From Winogradskyella sp046545555 (GTDB taxonomy: Bacteria > Bacteroidota > Bacteroidia > Flavobacteriales > Flavobacteriaceae), in the NCBI RefSeq assembly GCF_046545555.1, contig NZ_JBHZTH010000001.1, positions 1,426,001 to 1,490,000 of the forward strand: 64,000 nucleotides of DNA. Direction: 5' to 3'. Position 1 is the first letter of the stretch, and every line of letters begins with the position of its first letter. The notes below the pieces were generated by a model that worked only from the letters and a program-made list of their open reading frames with translations, did no database searches and was not told the DNA's origin. Made by a program: the position numbers and the translations under genes. Below, piece after piece: positions 42,001 through 50,287 of this stretch.

Positions 42001-43284
42001 ATGTCATTTAAAACATTAGGTCTTTCTGAGCCTATTTTACGCGCGATATCCAAGAAAGGATACGATACGCCATCACCAATACAAGCAAAAGCAATCCCTC
42101 CAGTAATAGAAGGTAAAGATGTATTAGCATCTGCCCAAACAGGTACAGGAAAGACTGCTGGTTTTACACTCCCTTTATTGCACTTTCTATCAGAGAACCC
42201 AAAACCAAAGTATAGAGATATTAGAGCTTTAATTTTAACTCCAACAAGAGAGTTAGCTGCACAAGTGCATAATAATGTTAAAGAATATAGCGAGTTTTTG
42301 AATATTAGAAGTACCGTTATTTTTGGCGGAGTTAATCAAAAACCACAAGTAGCAAGAATAAAACAAGGTGTAGATGTTTTAGTGGCAACACCAGGTCGCT
42401 TAATTGATTTAGAAAATCAAAGGTTATTATCCTTAAAACATGTTGAAGTATTTGTCCTAGATGAGGCTGATCGTATGCTAGATATGGGTTTTTTACGTGA
42501 CATAGAACGCGTTATGAAATTGATGCCAGATAAGCGACAAAACTTAATGTTCTCAGCAACTTTTTCTAAGGATATTAAAAAATTAGCTTATTCCATTTTA
42601 AATAATCCAGTACAAGTAGAGGCTACACCAGAGAATACAGCTGTTGAAGTTATTCAGCAAAAAGTGCATCGTGTTGCAAAGGCAAAGAAAACAGGTCTAA
42701 TTATAAAACTGATTTCTGAAGGGAATTGGCAGCAAGTTCTTGTCTTTACTCGAACAAAACATGGGGCAAATCGATTAACAAAAAAAATGATTAGTGCCGG
42801 TATTACGGCTGCTGCTATCCATGGCAATAAAAGTCAAGGAGCAAGAACTAAAGCTTTAGCCGGATTTAAAAATGGATCGATAAGAGTTTTAGTAGCAACT
42901 GATATTGCAGCACGTGGTTTAGATATTCCTTTGTTACCTCACGTTGTGAATTTTGAATTACCTAATATCGCAGAAGATTATGTGCATAGAATAGGTAGAA
43001 CTGGCAGGGCAGGAGCTAGTGGTGAAGCTATATCATTAGTAAGTGCAGATGAGATTAGTTACTTGCGCGGTATAGAAAAGCTCATTAATATGAAAGTTGA
43101 TGTTGAGATTATAGAAGGTTTTGAGCCAGATCCTAATGCCTCAACGGAGCCAATAAAGCAAGGCCAGAATAGAAATAGAAATCAAGGTAGAAATCGGAAT
43201 TCTAATTCTAGAAGTTCTGGTGGTAATAAAAATGCTAGTAGAAACAAAAATAGAAATAGAAGACGCAACAATAATCGAAGTTAA
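42001..43284 (+). CDS. DEAD-box RNA helicase (RhlE-like)
   Basis: The 427-residue helicase has the complete motif set: the Q motif (KGYDTPSPIQAKAI), motif I ASAQTGTGKT (about 41-50), PTRELA, TPGRLID, DEAD in VLDEADRML (about 151-159), SAT, and in the second RecA domain ARGLDIP and HRIGRTGRAG (about 331-340). The C-terminal tail (about 375-427) is basic and low in complexity, rich in Asn, Arg and Gly, as in RhlE-type helicases that bind RNA non-specifically. It is followed 2 bases later by a small ORF. Confidence 0.94.
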   Translation: MSFKTLGLSEPILRAISKKGYDTPSPIQAKAIPPVIEGKDVLASAQTGTGKTAGFTLPLLHFLSENPKPKYRDIRALILTPTRELAAQVHNNVKEYSEFLNIRSTVIFGGVNQKPQVARIKQGVDVLVATPGRLIDLENQRLLSLKHVEVFVLDEADRMLDMGFLRDIERVMKLMPDKRQNLMFSATFSKDIKKLAYSILNNPVQVEATPENTAVEVIQQKVHRVAKAKKTGLIIKLISEGNWQQVLVFTRTKHGANRLTKKMISAGITAAAIHGNKSQGARTKALAGFKNGSIRVLVATDIAARGLDIPLLPHVVNFELPNIAEDYVHRIGRTGRAGASGEAISLVSADEISYLRGIEKLINMKVDVEIIEGFEPDPNASTEPIKQGQNRNRNQGRNRNSNSRSSGGNKNASRNKNRNRRRNNNRS

Positions 43285-43286
43285 TA

Positions 43287-43502
43287 ATGACTGATGCTTT
43301 AAAAGAAAAGATGATTCGAATATGCGATAAGAAAATTGCTCAGAAGGGTGATAATGTTGGTCTTTCTTTCTATGCGTTTTTTAAGAACAAAAATGATAAC
43401 CCCAAACTATTAATGGAAGCAGCTAAATGGTGGATAAAAACGCATGAGCTAGATCATTTTGAAAAAGCAATTAAAATTAAGAAATTAGTAAAAGACTCAT
43501 AA
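43287..43502 (+). CDS. Small hypothetical protein
   Basis: The 71-residue protein is basic and helical in appearance, with KIAQKGDNVGLSFYAFFKN near residue 16 and EAAKWWIKTHELDHFEKAIK near 44. I recognise no family. It begins 2 bases after the helicase stop and ends 1 base before the VF530 gene, which strongly suggests a real co-transcribed gene. No signal peptide or membrane segment is present. Confidence 0.72.
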   Translation: MTDALKEKMIRICDKKIAQKGDNVGLSFYAFFKNKNDNPKLLMEAAKWWIKTHELDHFEKAIKIKKLVKDS

Positions 43503-43503
43503 T

Positions 43504-43728
43504 TTGTCATCACAACCAAATAATCCGTTACATGGTATTAAATTAGAACAGATTGTTAGCGATCTTCAGGCACATTACGGTTGGGAATATATGGGGTACC
43601 AAATTAATATTCGCTGTTTTAAGCAAGATCCTTCTGTAAAATCTAGTTTAAAATTTTTAAGACGAACACCTTGGGCACGTACCAAAGTTGAAAATATGTA
43701 TTTAGAAATGTTAAGTAAAAAGCGTTAA
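43504..43728 (+). CDS. VF530 family DNA-binding protein, TTG start
   Basis: The 74-residue protein matches the VF530 (DUF2132) family by NNPLHGIKLEQIVSDLQAHY (about 6-25), INIRCFKQDPSVKSSLKFLR (about 34-53) and TPWARTKVENMYLEML. Members are compact helical proteins thought to bind DNA. There is no ATG before the conserved region; the TTG at 43504, one base after the previous stop, fits the usual N-terminal length. The gene is convergent with yitT, overlapping it by 4 bases. Confidence 0.88.
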   Translation: MSSQPNNPLHGIKLEQIVSDLQAHYGWEYMGYQINIRCFKQDPSVKSSLKFLRRTPWARTKVENMYLEMLSKKR

Positions 43729-44615
43729 ATTTTGGGCAAGATTTTGTTCTTCTTCTTATCTAAATAATGACGTAAAACACCACCCTTTACATTATTCACA
43801 TCAAATTCTACTATAAACGCATTTTGATCTATATCTGCTATTATTCTATGCATTTTTTTAATATCAATACGATTGATAATGGTATGTATAATATCGAAAT
43901 CTTCTTGCGTTCCTTGACTTCCAAATCCTTTAGATCCCTTATAAGTAGTTAAACCCGCTCCTAATTCTTTCATTATAGCAACTTTTATTTCTAAAAACTC
44001 TTTGGAGACTATAGTAACACCAATAAAGTCTTCGAACCCTTCGATTGTAAGGTCTGTAACTTTGGCTGTAACGATATAAGTTAGAATTGAATAGAGTGCA
44101 ACCTCTACTGAGAGTAGGTAAGCCGTAATACTAAATAGTATAATATTAAATATTAAAATGACCTGTCCGATACTAAAACCAAATTTGTCGTTAAGGTAAA
44201 TACCTAAAATTTCAGAACCATCTAAGACAGATCCATTCCTTATGGCAATTCCAATTCCAGATCCTAGAAATAAACCTCCAAATATCGAGATCAATAATTT
44301 GTCGTCTGTTATGGTGGCAAAATTTTCGAAGTGAATAAAAAAGGCCAAACCCATAATGCTAATAATTGATTTTACCACAATACGTTTGGAGACCGTATAA
44401 TAACCCAATATTAAAAATGGAATACTAAAAATTATAAGTAAGTACGATAAATTAATATCTACAAAACTTCTTACCAGAAGAGCAATACCTGTAACACCAC
44501 CATCCAAAAATCCATTGGGTAATAAAAAGGCCTTTAGTCCAATACTGGCAAGGACAATACCAAATGCCACTTGAATATATTCTGATAAATATCGAAATGT
44601 TTTTTTTAGTACCAT
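43725..44615 (-). CDS. YitT family membrane protein
   Basis: The 296-residue protein has five to six hydrophobic helices in the first 200 residues (for example YIQVAFGIVLASIGLKAFLL) and a soluble C-terminal DUF2179 domain (about 215-290, containing GAGLTTYKGSKGFG). Both parts match the YitT/YqfU family of inner-membrane proteins with unknown function. The DGGVTGIALLVRS segment (about 37-49) is strongly conserved. The esterase gene lies 3 bases upstream, so they are probably co-transcribed. Confidence 0.92.
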   Translation of the reverse strand: MVLKKTFRYLSEYIQVAFGIVLASIGLKAFLLPNGFLDGGVTGIALLVRSFVDINLSYLLIIFSIPFLILGYYTVSKRIVVKSIISIMGLAFFIHFENFATITDDKLLISIFGGLFLGSGIGIAIRNGSVLDGSEILGIYLNDKFGFSIGQVILIFNIILFSITAYLLSVEVALYSILTYIVTAKVTDLTIEGFEDFIGVTIVSKEFLEIKVAIMKELGAGLTTYKGSKGFGSQGTQEDFDIIHTIINRIDIKKMHRIIADIDQNAFIVEFDVNNVKGGVLRHYLDKKKNKILPKI

Positions 44616-44618
44616 TTT

Positions 44619-45503
44619 TTATTTTTTGTTAAACATAGACTCATTCATAAATTCTAACCCAATCTTAAGAGAATCTATCCAAAAGTTCCATGTATGACCA
44701 CCATCGCGGACACGATATTCGTGAGGAATACCTTTTTTAGTTAGTGCAATATGCATAGAAGAATTACCAATTGCTAAAAAATCATCGTCGCCGCAATCAA
44801 AATAAATATCTACAGTTTTTAGAAGTGCTGACTCTTTTGTTTCTACCAGTTCTAGAATGTTAAATTCTTTAATGGTTTTTGTGAGTCTAACATTACCTTT
44901 TTTTCCTTTAACAGCAGGTGAAATTCGTCCGAAATAATTGTCAAAATGTTCAGTATTGTCATTTATAATCTCCTCATTGGTTTTAATACTAGAGCTAAAT
45001 GAGGCACAAGAGCCAAATAAATTGTGATACTTTAATGCTAATCTCAAACTACCTGCTCCACCCATTGAGAGTCCGCTTATACCACGAAATTGTTTTTCAT
45101 TTTTAATACGATACTCATTTTCAATAAAAGGAATAAACTCTTCTATGAACATATCTTCATATGGGTAAGTGCCATCATCCTTATTAATATATAATCTATC
45201 GTCACCATCTGGCATTACTATGACCATAGGTTCGATTTTATTTGCCTTTAATAATTCCCTTAAAATATCGGATAATAAACCTTTTCTAATCCAATCTGTT
45301 TCGTCGCCGGTAAAGCCATTAAGCAGATAAATAATAGGGTATTTTTCTTTAGAGTCTTCATATCCGTTTGGTAAATAAACTGAATATTTTATAGAAGTGT
45401 CTAACAAATTACTTTTCATGCTTAGGCTTTCAACAATTTTACTTTGTGCATAGCAAATAGAAATCGTTAGAAATACGACAAAAAAAAGTGTTATTTTTTT
45501 CAT
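44619..45503 (-). CDS. Secreted esterase (esterase D / Fes-like alpha/beta hydrolase)
   Basis: The 294-residue product has a signal peptide (about 1-19, ending ICYAQ) and the alpha/beta-hydrolase esterase fold of PF00756. The nucleophile Ser is in GLSMGGAG (about 143-150); likely acid and base are in FDCGDDDFL (about 234) and the GGHTW near the C-terminus (about 267). The oxyanion region is YLLNGFTGDETDW. Relatives hydrolyse short acyl or feruloyl esters or S-formylglutathione. A periplasmic location is predicted. The substrate is unknown. Confidence 0.88.
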   Translation of the reverse strand: MKKITLFFVVFLTISICYAQSKIVESLSMKSNLLDTSIKYSVYLPNGYEDSKEKYPIIYLLNGFTGDETDWIRKGLLSDILRELLKANKIEPMVIVMPDGDDRLYINKDDGTYPYEDMFIEEFIPFIENEYRIKNEKQFRGISGLSMGGAGSLRLALKYHNLFGSCASFSSSIKTNEEIINDNTEHFDNYFGRISPAVKGKKGNVRLTKTIKEFNILELVETKESALLKTVDIYFDCGDDDFLAIGNSSMHIALTKKGIPHEYRVRDGGHTWNFWIDSLKIGLEFMNESMFNKK

Positions 45504-45558
45504 TTAAGTCAGGTTTAAGTAATCATTGTTTGTCTCAAATATATTAAATAAAAACCCC

Positions 45559-45735
45559 TTAAAAAATCTCTTTTACAAATTCATCTTCATCTTCGTTGTC
45601 TTTTATTTCAACTTGTTCAATGAGATTTTTGGGTAGGTTATTTTTTGATGAAAACTTTAAAGGAAACGGCACTAAACAAGCCAAAAAAATCATAAATATT
45701 AAGGCTATTAACCTAAAAGTTTTTTTAATCTTCAT
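45559..45735 (-). CDS. Small membrane-anchored or lipoprotein-like ORF (58 aa)
   Basis: This short ORF lies in the otherwise empty 318-base gap between the esterase and the next gene. It starts with MKIKKTFRLIALIFM and one hydrophobic helix (about 8-24) containing LAC, a possible but weak lipobox, and ends with a very acidic tail (DNEDEDEFVKEIF). The K-rich start, single helix and charged tail look like a genuine small envelope protein. I recall similar short unnamed proteins in Flavobacteriia. Nothing else is visible in this gap. Confidence 0.6.
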   Translation of the reverse strand: MKIKKTFRLIALIFMIFLACLVPFPLKFSSKNNLPKNLIEQVEIKDNEDEDEFVKEIF

Positions 45736-45820
45736 TTATAATAGCTTATGGCATCTATAGAAATTTAGATGCTATTCTTAAATAGGTGATGTTTAGCCAC
45801 TAAAGGCTATTTAAAAACTA

Positions 45821-46186
45821 TTATACGAGGTCGTTATAAACTATTTGATGTGTAGAAAAGGTAAAGCCCTTGGTATGCAATTGTGAGGTTCTAAGACCAA
45901 GGGTTTTGTATATATAGCTTTTAAAAGCTGAGATGGCTGTTATACTATAATTCTTTTGAAACTCGATAAATACATAATCAGTGTATTTAGCAGAAGAAAC
46001 AACGGTTAGCTTATTGGCTTTGTTGTAGTTTATAGAAAAGCTTATGTTATTACTATGATTGCCAACCACTAAAGCGGTTTTAATAGCTTCATTAGGTGTT
46101 TGATTTGCAACTCCAGTAAATGCTACTAAACTTAAGATAAGAGATAGTCCTATTAATAAAACGTTACTGTTTTTTGTGAGTTTCAT
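45821..46186 (-). CDS. Small secreted protein of unknown function
   Basis: The 121-residue product has a signal peptide (about 1-28, ending GVANQ or near it) and a short mature part with beta-like segments (NNISFSINYNKANKLTVVSS). No family is recognised. It stands upstream of the 58-residue ORF and downstream of trmL on the minus strand. The start ATG at 46186 precedes a clear hydrophobic signal. Confidence 0.72.
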   Translation of the reverse strand: MKLTKNSNVLLIGLSLILSLVAFTGVANQTPNEAIKTALVVGNHSNNISFSINYNKANKLTVVSSAKYTDYVFIEFQKNYSITAISAFKSYIYKTLGLRTSQLHTKGFTFSTHQIVYNDLV

Positions 46187-46209
46187 ACTGAAAGATAGTG
46201 AATATATTT

Positions 46210-46665
46210 CTATAACTCTAGTTGTCTTAAACCTTCATAGACAATAATACTCACAGCATTGGCTAAGTTTAAGCTTCTAATCTCTTTACTATAAAGGGGG
46301 ATTTTAAAAAGCTGGTCTTGGTGTTTTTCTAGCAATGGTTTTGGTAGACCTATAGACTCTTTTCCGAAGACTAAGAACATATCATTTATAAAGTTAATAT
46401 CCCAATGAGATTGTTTACCGTGGCTTGATAAGAATATCATTTTAGCATCAAGATTTTGAGTAAAGAATGCATCTATATTGTCGTAATAAATTACTTCTAA
46501 ATATTGCCAATAATCAAGACCTGCACGTTTTAATCGTTTATCGTCAATTTCAAACCCAAAAGGTTTTACCAAGTGAAGTCTCGATCCTGTAGCTAGAGCT
46601 AATCGACCGATATTACCTGTATTGTTTGGTATTTCTGGTTCTATAAGAACAATATTAAGCGGCAT
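46210..46665 (-). CDS. trmL: tRNA (cytidine(34)-2'-O)-methyltransferase TrmL
   Basis: TrmL is a SPOUT-class enzyme that methylates the ribose of the wobble base in tRNA-Leu. The 151-residue protein shows the conserved N-terminus (LNIVLIEPEIPNNTGNIGRL, about 3-22), FGKESIGLP (about 100-108) and the knot region with IRSLNLANAVSIIVYEGLRQ (about 128-147). It is the minimal-length form with no extra RNA-binding domain. Its start overlaps the preceding small membrane-protein gene by 11 bases. Confidence 0.95.
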   Translation of the reverse strand: MPLNIVLIEPEIPNNTGNIGRLALATGSRLHLVKPFGFEIDDKRLKRAGLDYWQYLEVIYYDNIDAFFTQNLDAKMIFLSSHGKQSHWDINFINDMFLVFGKESIGLPKPLLEKHQDQLFKIPLYSKEIRSLNLANAVSIIVYEGLRQLEL

Positions 46666-46879
46666 TGATAGCAGTAATTTTTAGATAGATTAATCTAATT
46701 AATAATATAAAAGGAAAGCCGTGTAAAATGATATCAAAATAGTCTTTTGGTGCCATCCCATTAGCACCACCGGCTAACCACCTCAGTTTCCCAATGATAT
46801 GAGGTTCTGGTAAAAATGGTGCTAGACCTAAAGTTAGGCATAGTAGGATAATAACTCTCCAATCATTTATTAGTTTCAT
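46655..46879 (-). CDS. Small membrane protein of unknown function
   Basis: The 74-residue protein has two hydrophobic segments (about 7-23 and 50-66) with a conserved-looking connecting stretch, IIGKLRWLAGGANGMAPKDY. I recall similar short unnamed membrane proteins in marine bacteria but cannot give a function. It begins 1 base after the trpA stop and overlaps trmL by 11 bases, so it is part of the tail of the trp transcription unit or of a trmL unit. Confidence 0.75.
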   Translation of the reverse strand: MKLINDWRVIILLCLTLGLAPFLPEPHIIGKLRWLAGGANGMAPKDYFDIILHGFPFILLIRLIYLKITAINAA

Positions 46880-46880
46880 G

Positions 46881-47642
46881 TTATAAAATTGTTTTTATAA
46901 ATGAAGGGATATTATCAATTCCATTTTTGGTTGCATGTTTTACAAAAGCACTTCCAATAATCGCACCTTTTGCATATTGGGTGGCTTGTTTAAAGGTTTC
47001 ATTATTAGAAATCCCAAAACCAACAATTTGAGGGTTTTTAAGATTCATATTAGCAATACGCTCGAAGTATTTAGTTTGTGTATCCCCAAAACCAACTTTC
47101 GCTCCTGTTGTACTAGCAGAACTTACCATATAAATAAAGCCATCAGAGACAGAATCGATATACCGAATACGCTCATCTGAAGTTTGAGGGGTAATTAAGA
47201 GTACATTAATTAATCCATATTTTTCGAAAGTCGCTTTATATTCTGAATGATATACATCTACTGGTAAATCGGGTATTATTAGACCGTCTATACCAATTTC
47301 TTGACATTTTTTACAGAAAGCCTCAACACCATATTGAAGCATCGGATTAAAGTAACCCATAATAATTAAGGGAATAGACACGGACTTACGAATATCTTTT
47401 AATTGATTAAATACCATTGCGCTAGTCATTCCATTTTTAAGCGCTTGTGTAGAGCTAGCTTGTATTGTTGGTCCGTCGGCTAAGGGATCACTAAATGGTA
47501 ATCCAATCTCTATCATATCAACACCACTTTTTTCTAGGTTTTGAATAATAGGTACAGTGTCGTCGATATTAGGATATCCGGCTGTAAAATATATGGATAG
47601 AAGTTTCTTGTCTTCTTTTAATTTTTTGTTTATTCTGTTCAT
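46881..47642 (-). CDS. trpA: Tryptophan synthase alpha subunit
   Basis: TrpA cleaves indole-3-glycerol phosphate to indole and glyceraldehyde 3-phosphate and passes indole to TrpB. The 253-residue TIM barrel has the signature MIEIGLPFSDPLADGPTIQA (about residues 44-63), with the catalytic Glu in IEIG and the Asp in PFSDP, and GLIIPDLPVDVYHSEY. The ATG at 47642 is chosen over a GTG two codons upstream. It is the last trp gene and is separated from trpB by an 83-base gap full of hairpins, unlike the tight spacing elsewhere in the operon. Confidence 0.97.
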   Translation of the reverse strand: MNRINKKLKEDKKLLSIYFTAGYPNIDDTVPIIQNLEKSGVDMIEIGLPFSDPLADGPTIQASSTQALKNGMTSAMVFNQLKDIRKSVSIPLIIMGYFNPMLQYGVEAFCKKCQEIGIDGLIIPDLPVDVYHSEYKATFEKYGLINVLLITPQTSDERIRYIDSVSDGFIYMVSSASTTGAKVGFGDTQTKYFERIANMNLKNPQIVGFGISNNETFKQATQYAKGAIIGSAFVKHATKNGIDNIPSFIKTIL

Positions 47643-47644
47643 AT

Positions 47645-47737
47645 TCACTTCCCATGAAAGTGGGAACCTTATTAATTAAACTTCATTTTTATTTAAGAAA
47701 TACTGAATCAATTTCAGTATTCGCGCTAAAGTGCGAA
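47645..47737 (-). repeat. Hairpin cluster between trpB and trpA
   Basis: Three stems lie in a row: TTCCCA/TGGGAA (47649-47654 with 47661-47666), AATACTGAA/TTCAGTATT (47699-47707 with 47713-47721) and TTCGCGC/GTGCGAA (47720-47726 with 47731-47737, with a G-U pair in RNA), the last running into the final trpB codons. None has a T tract. They may stabilise or mark processing of the trp mRNA between trpB and trpA. The first resembles the palindrome at 5661-5685. Confidence 0.6.
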
Positions 47738-48907
47738 ATAATCAATATAATTCTGTAAATCTTTATCACCGCGTCCAGACAGGCTAATCACTACCACATC
47801 GTCTGGTTGAAATGTTTTATGCTCAAAAATAGCGAGTGCATGACTGGTTTCTATAGCAGGAATAATACCTTCTAACTGAGCTAATTCTAAACCAGCTGTC
47901 ATAGCTTCATCGTCTGTGGCAGAATAAAATTCACCACGACCGGAGGTATATAAGTGCGAATGTAATGGTCCTACACCAGGATAATCCAAACCTGCTGAAA
48001 TCGAATAAGGTTCTGTAATTTGTCCATCTAAAGTTTGCATTAATAATGTTTTGCAACCATGTATTATACCTTCTTTTCCTAGAGCTGAAGTTGCAGCGCT
48101 TTCTCCGGAATCAATTCCTTTTCCTGCGGCTTCAACCGCAATGATACCAACATTTTTGTTGTCTAAAAAGTGATAATACGTTCCGGCTGCATTGCTTCCT
48201 CCGCCAATACATGCCACTACATAATCGGGATCCTCTTTACCTTCTTTTTCCTTTAACTGCCATTTAATTTCTTCTGAAATAATAGATTGAAATTTGGTTA
48301 CCATATCCGGATAGGGATGAGGTCCAATAGCAGAGCCAATAATGTAATGTGTATCTACAGGGTTATTAATCCAATCTCTAATGGCTTCATTAGTTGCATC
48401 TTTTAGTGTACGACTACCAGATAAAGCAGGTCTAACTTCAGCACCAAGCATTTTCATACGAGCTACATTTGGGGCCTGACGAGCTATATCAATTTCTCCC
48501 ATATAGACAATACATTCAATACCTGCTAAAGCACAAACTGTTGCTGTTGCAACTCCGTGTTGCCCTGCTCCTGTTTCTGCAATAATTCGGTTTTTACCTA
48601 GTCGTTTTGCCATTAATATTTGACCAATAGTATTATTGATCTTATGAGCTCCCGTATGATTGAGATCTTCTCTTTTTAAATATACTTTAGTCTTATACTT
48701 TTTTGAAAGGCGCTTTGCATAATAAAGAGGCGATGGTCTGCCAACATAATCTTTTAATAAAGCATTAAACTCTTCTTGAAAAGAAGATTCTGCCATAATT
48801 TTTAAATAATTCTGCCGTAATTCTTCTACATTTGGGTAGAGCATTTCAGGTATGTATGCTCCGCCAAATACTCCGTAATAGCCTTTGTTGTTAATGTTGA
48901 AACTCAT
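47726..48907 (-). CDS. trpB: Tryptophan synthase beta subunit
   Basis: TrpB is the PLP enzyme that condenses indole and serine to tryptophan. The 393-residue protein has the PLP-binding Lys in HTGAHKINNTIGQILMAKR (about residue 82), the AETGAGQHGVATATVCAL segment with the catalytic Glu, and the phosphate-binding GGGSNAAGT. All key residues appear intact. Its start overlaps trpF by 17 bases, implying coupled translation, and its last codons lie in a hairpin. Confidence 0.98.
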   Translation of the reverse strand: MSFNINNKGYYGVFGGAYIPEMLYPNVEELRQNYLKIMAESSFQEEFNALLKDYVGRPSPLYYAKRLSKKYKTKVYLKREDLNHTGAHKINNTIGQILMAKRLGKNRIIAETGAGQHGVATATVCALAGIECIVYMGEIDIARQAPNVARMKMLGAEVRPALSGSRTLKDATNEAIRDWINNPVDTHYIIGSAIGPHPYPDMVTKFQSIISEEIKWQLKEKEGKEDPDYVVACIGGGSNAAGTYYHFLDNKNVGIIAVEAAGKGIDSGESAATSALGKEGIIHGCKTLLMQTLDGQITEPYSISAGLDYPGVGPLHSHLYTSGRGEFYSATDDEAMTAGLELAQLEGIIPAIETSHALAIFEHKTFQPDDVVVISLSGRGDKDLQNYIDYFAL

Positions 48908-49505
48908 GTTTAAATTTTTCTAATTCTTCAATATTTTTTAATCCTGCTTCAATTTCAAATTTGCTATTTACATCAAGTGCATAACAATGATTTGAAGCTT
49001 TACTTTTTCTAAACGCTTTTATTTTTTCTGTTTCTTCTAATCCAATACCACCACTTAAAAAGTAGGGTTTATGAGACGAATAGTTGTTTAGTATATCCCA
49101 ATTAAAAGTATAACCATTTCCGCCTGGTAGTTTACCTTTAGTATCAAATAAAAAATAATCACAAACATCTTCATATTCATTAAGTACAGAGAAGTCAAAC
49201 TCATCTTTGATAGAAAAAACTTTAATTATTTCTTTTTTAGTTGATTTTAATAATCTGCATGTATCTGGTGATTCGTGTCCGTGTAACTGAATAGCATCTA
49301 GTTTATGTTTTTCAATCTTAGCTACAATAACCTCTACTTTTTCATCTACAAAGACACCGACTTTCTTTATTTCGTCTGGTAGCTTTGGGATTATATCTTC
49401 AAAATTTCTTTGCGAATTTGTATAGAATATAAAACCTAAATACTCTGGTCGCAATTTTGCAACTTCAGTTGTGTTAAATTTCATACCGCAGACTTTTAGC
49501 TTCAT
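48891..49505 (-). CDS. trpF: Phosphoribosylanthranilate isomerase
   Basis: TrpF converts phosphoribosylanthranilate to CdRP. The 204-residue TIM-barrel protein carries the catalytic Cys in LKVCGM (residues 3-8), AIQLHGHE (about 72-79) and a catalytic-type Asp in YFLFDTKG (about 114-121); the phosphate-binding loop FLSGGIGLEE (about 150-159) follows. It is a stand-alone gene, not fused to trpC. It overlaps trpC by 4 bases and trpB by 17. Confidence 0.95.
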   Translation of the reverse strand: MKLKVCGMKFNTTEVAKLRPEYLGFIFYTNSQRNFEDIIPKLPDEIKKVGVFVDEKVEVIVAKIEKHKLDAIQLHGHESPDTCRLLKSTKKEIIKVFSIKDEFDFSVLNEYEDVCDYFLFDTKGKLPGGNGYTFNWDILNNYSSHKPYFLSGGIGLEETEKIKAFRKSKASNHCYALDVNSKFEIEAGLKNIEELEKFKHEFQH

Positions 49506-50287
49506 AGTTCTAAATTTTTTATAAATTTTGAAGCACTCAGTCCAGGATTATTCGTTTTCATAAAGTTTTCCCCTATTAAAAAACCTTCATATCCATAAGG
49601 TTGTAATTCCTTAATTGCTTCGATTGAACTAATTCCACTTTCAGATACTTTGACAAAATCACCTGGTATCATTTGGCTGAGCTGTTTTGAAGTATCCAAG
49701 CTAACTTCGAATGTTTTGAGATTCCTATTATTAACACCTAGCATATCTAATGATGGCATAATTGACTTATGTAACTCTTCTTCATTATGTACTTCTAGTA
49801 ATACATCGAGATTTAAACTTTTTGCCAATTCTGAAAATAGTTTAATTTCTTCTTTCGTTAATATAGCGGCAATTAGTAGAATAACGTCCGCACCATAAGC
49901 TTTTGCTTCAATTATTTGATAGGTATCAATTATAAATTCTTTTCTTAAGAGTGGAATAGTTGAACTCGCACGCGCCATTAATAAATCGTCTAAGGCTCCA
50001 CCAAAATACTTGCTGTCTGTTAAAACGGACATGCCGCAAACGCCTGCGTCTTCATAACCTTTAGCAACATCTTGAACATTTAAATCTTGGTTGATTATAG
50101 ATTTAGATGGTGAACGTCTTTTGTGTTCAGCAATAATACCAGAGTCACTAGCCTTTAGGTTTTGAGCCAATGAATTTGTTTGGCGTTCAAATAAAACAGA
50201 TTGCTCTAATTGAAAAATTGGAATTAACGATTTACGTAAATCAACTTCTTTACGTTTATCAATTACTATTTTGTCTAAAATATTCAT
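49502..50287 (-). CDS. trpC: Indole-3-glycerol phosphate synthase
   Basis: TrpC closes the indole ring of CdRP to give indole-3-glycerol phosphate. The 261-residue protein has the family start (ILDKIVIDKRKEVDLRK), the catalytic region IIAEHKRRSPSKS (about 51-63), LLRKEFIIDTYQI (about 113-125) and VNNRNLKTFEVSL (about 180-192). KVSESGISS near residue 213 is the typical phosphate-site motif. It overlaps trpD by 4 bases and trpF by 4. Confidence 0.97.
   Translation of the reverse strand: MNILDKIVIDKRKEVDLRKSLIPIFQLEQSVLFERQTNSLAQNLKASDSGIIAEHKRRSPSKSIINQDLNVQDVAKGYEDAGVCGMSVLTDSKYFGGALDDLLMARASSTIPLLRKEFIIDTYQIIEAKAYGADVILLIAAILTKEEIKLFSELAKSLNLDVLLEVHNEEELHKSIMPSLDMLGVNNRNLKTFEVSLDTSKQLSQMIPGDFVKVSESGISSIEAIKELQPYGYEGFLIGENFMKTNNPGLSASKFIKNLEL

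Noticed and set aside
41970..42011. Short ORF (MNRVCFINFTYVI) overlapping the DEAD-box helicase start, preceded by GGAG
   Set aside because: It has a good ribosome-binding site, but 13 codons with no codon bias or regulatory codons is not enough to claim a leader peptide; the overlap could be chance.
43140..43284. Repetitive Asn/Arg/Gly codons at the helicase C-terminus as a DNA repeat or CRISPR-like array
   Set aside because: The repeats are codon-level low complexity of the basic RNA-binding tail typical of RhlE-type helicases; there is no regular repeat-spacer pattern.
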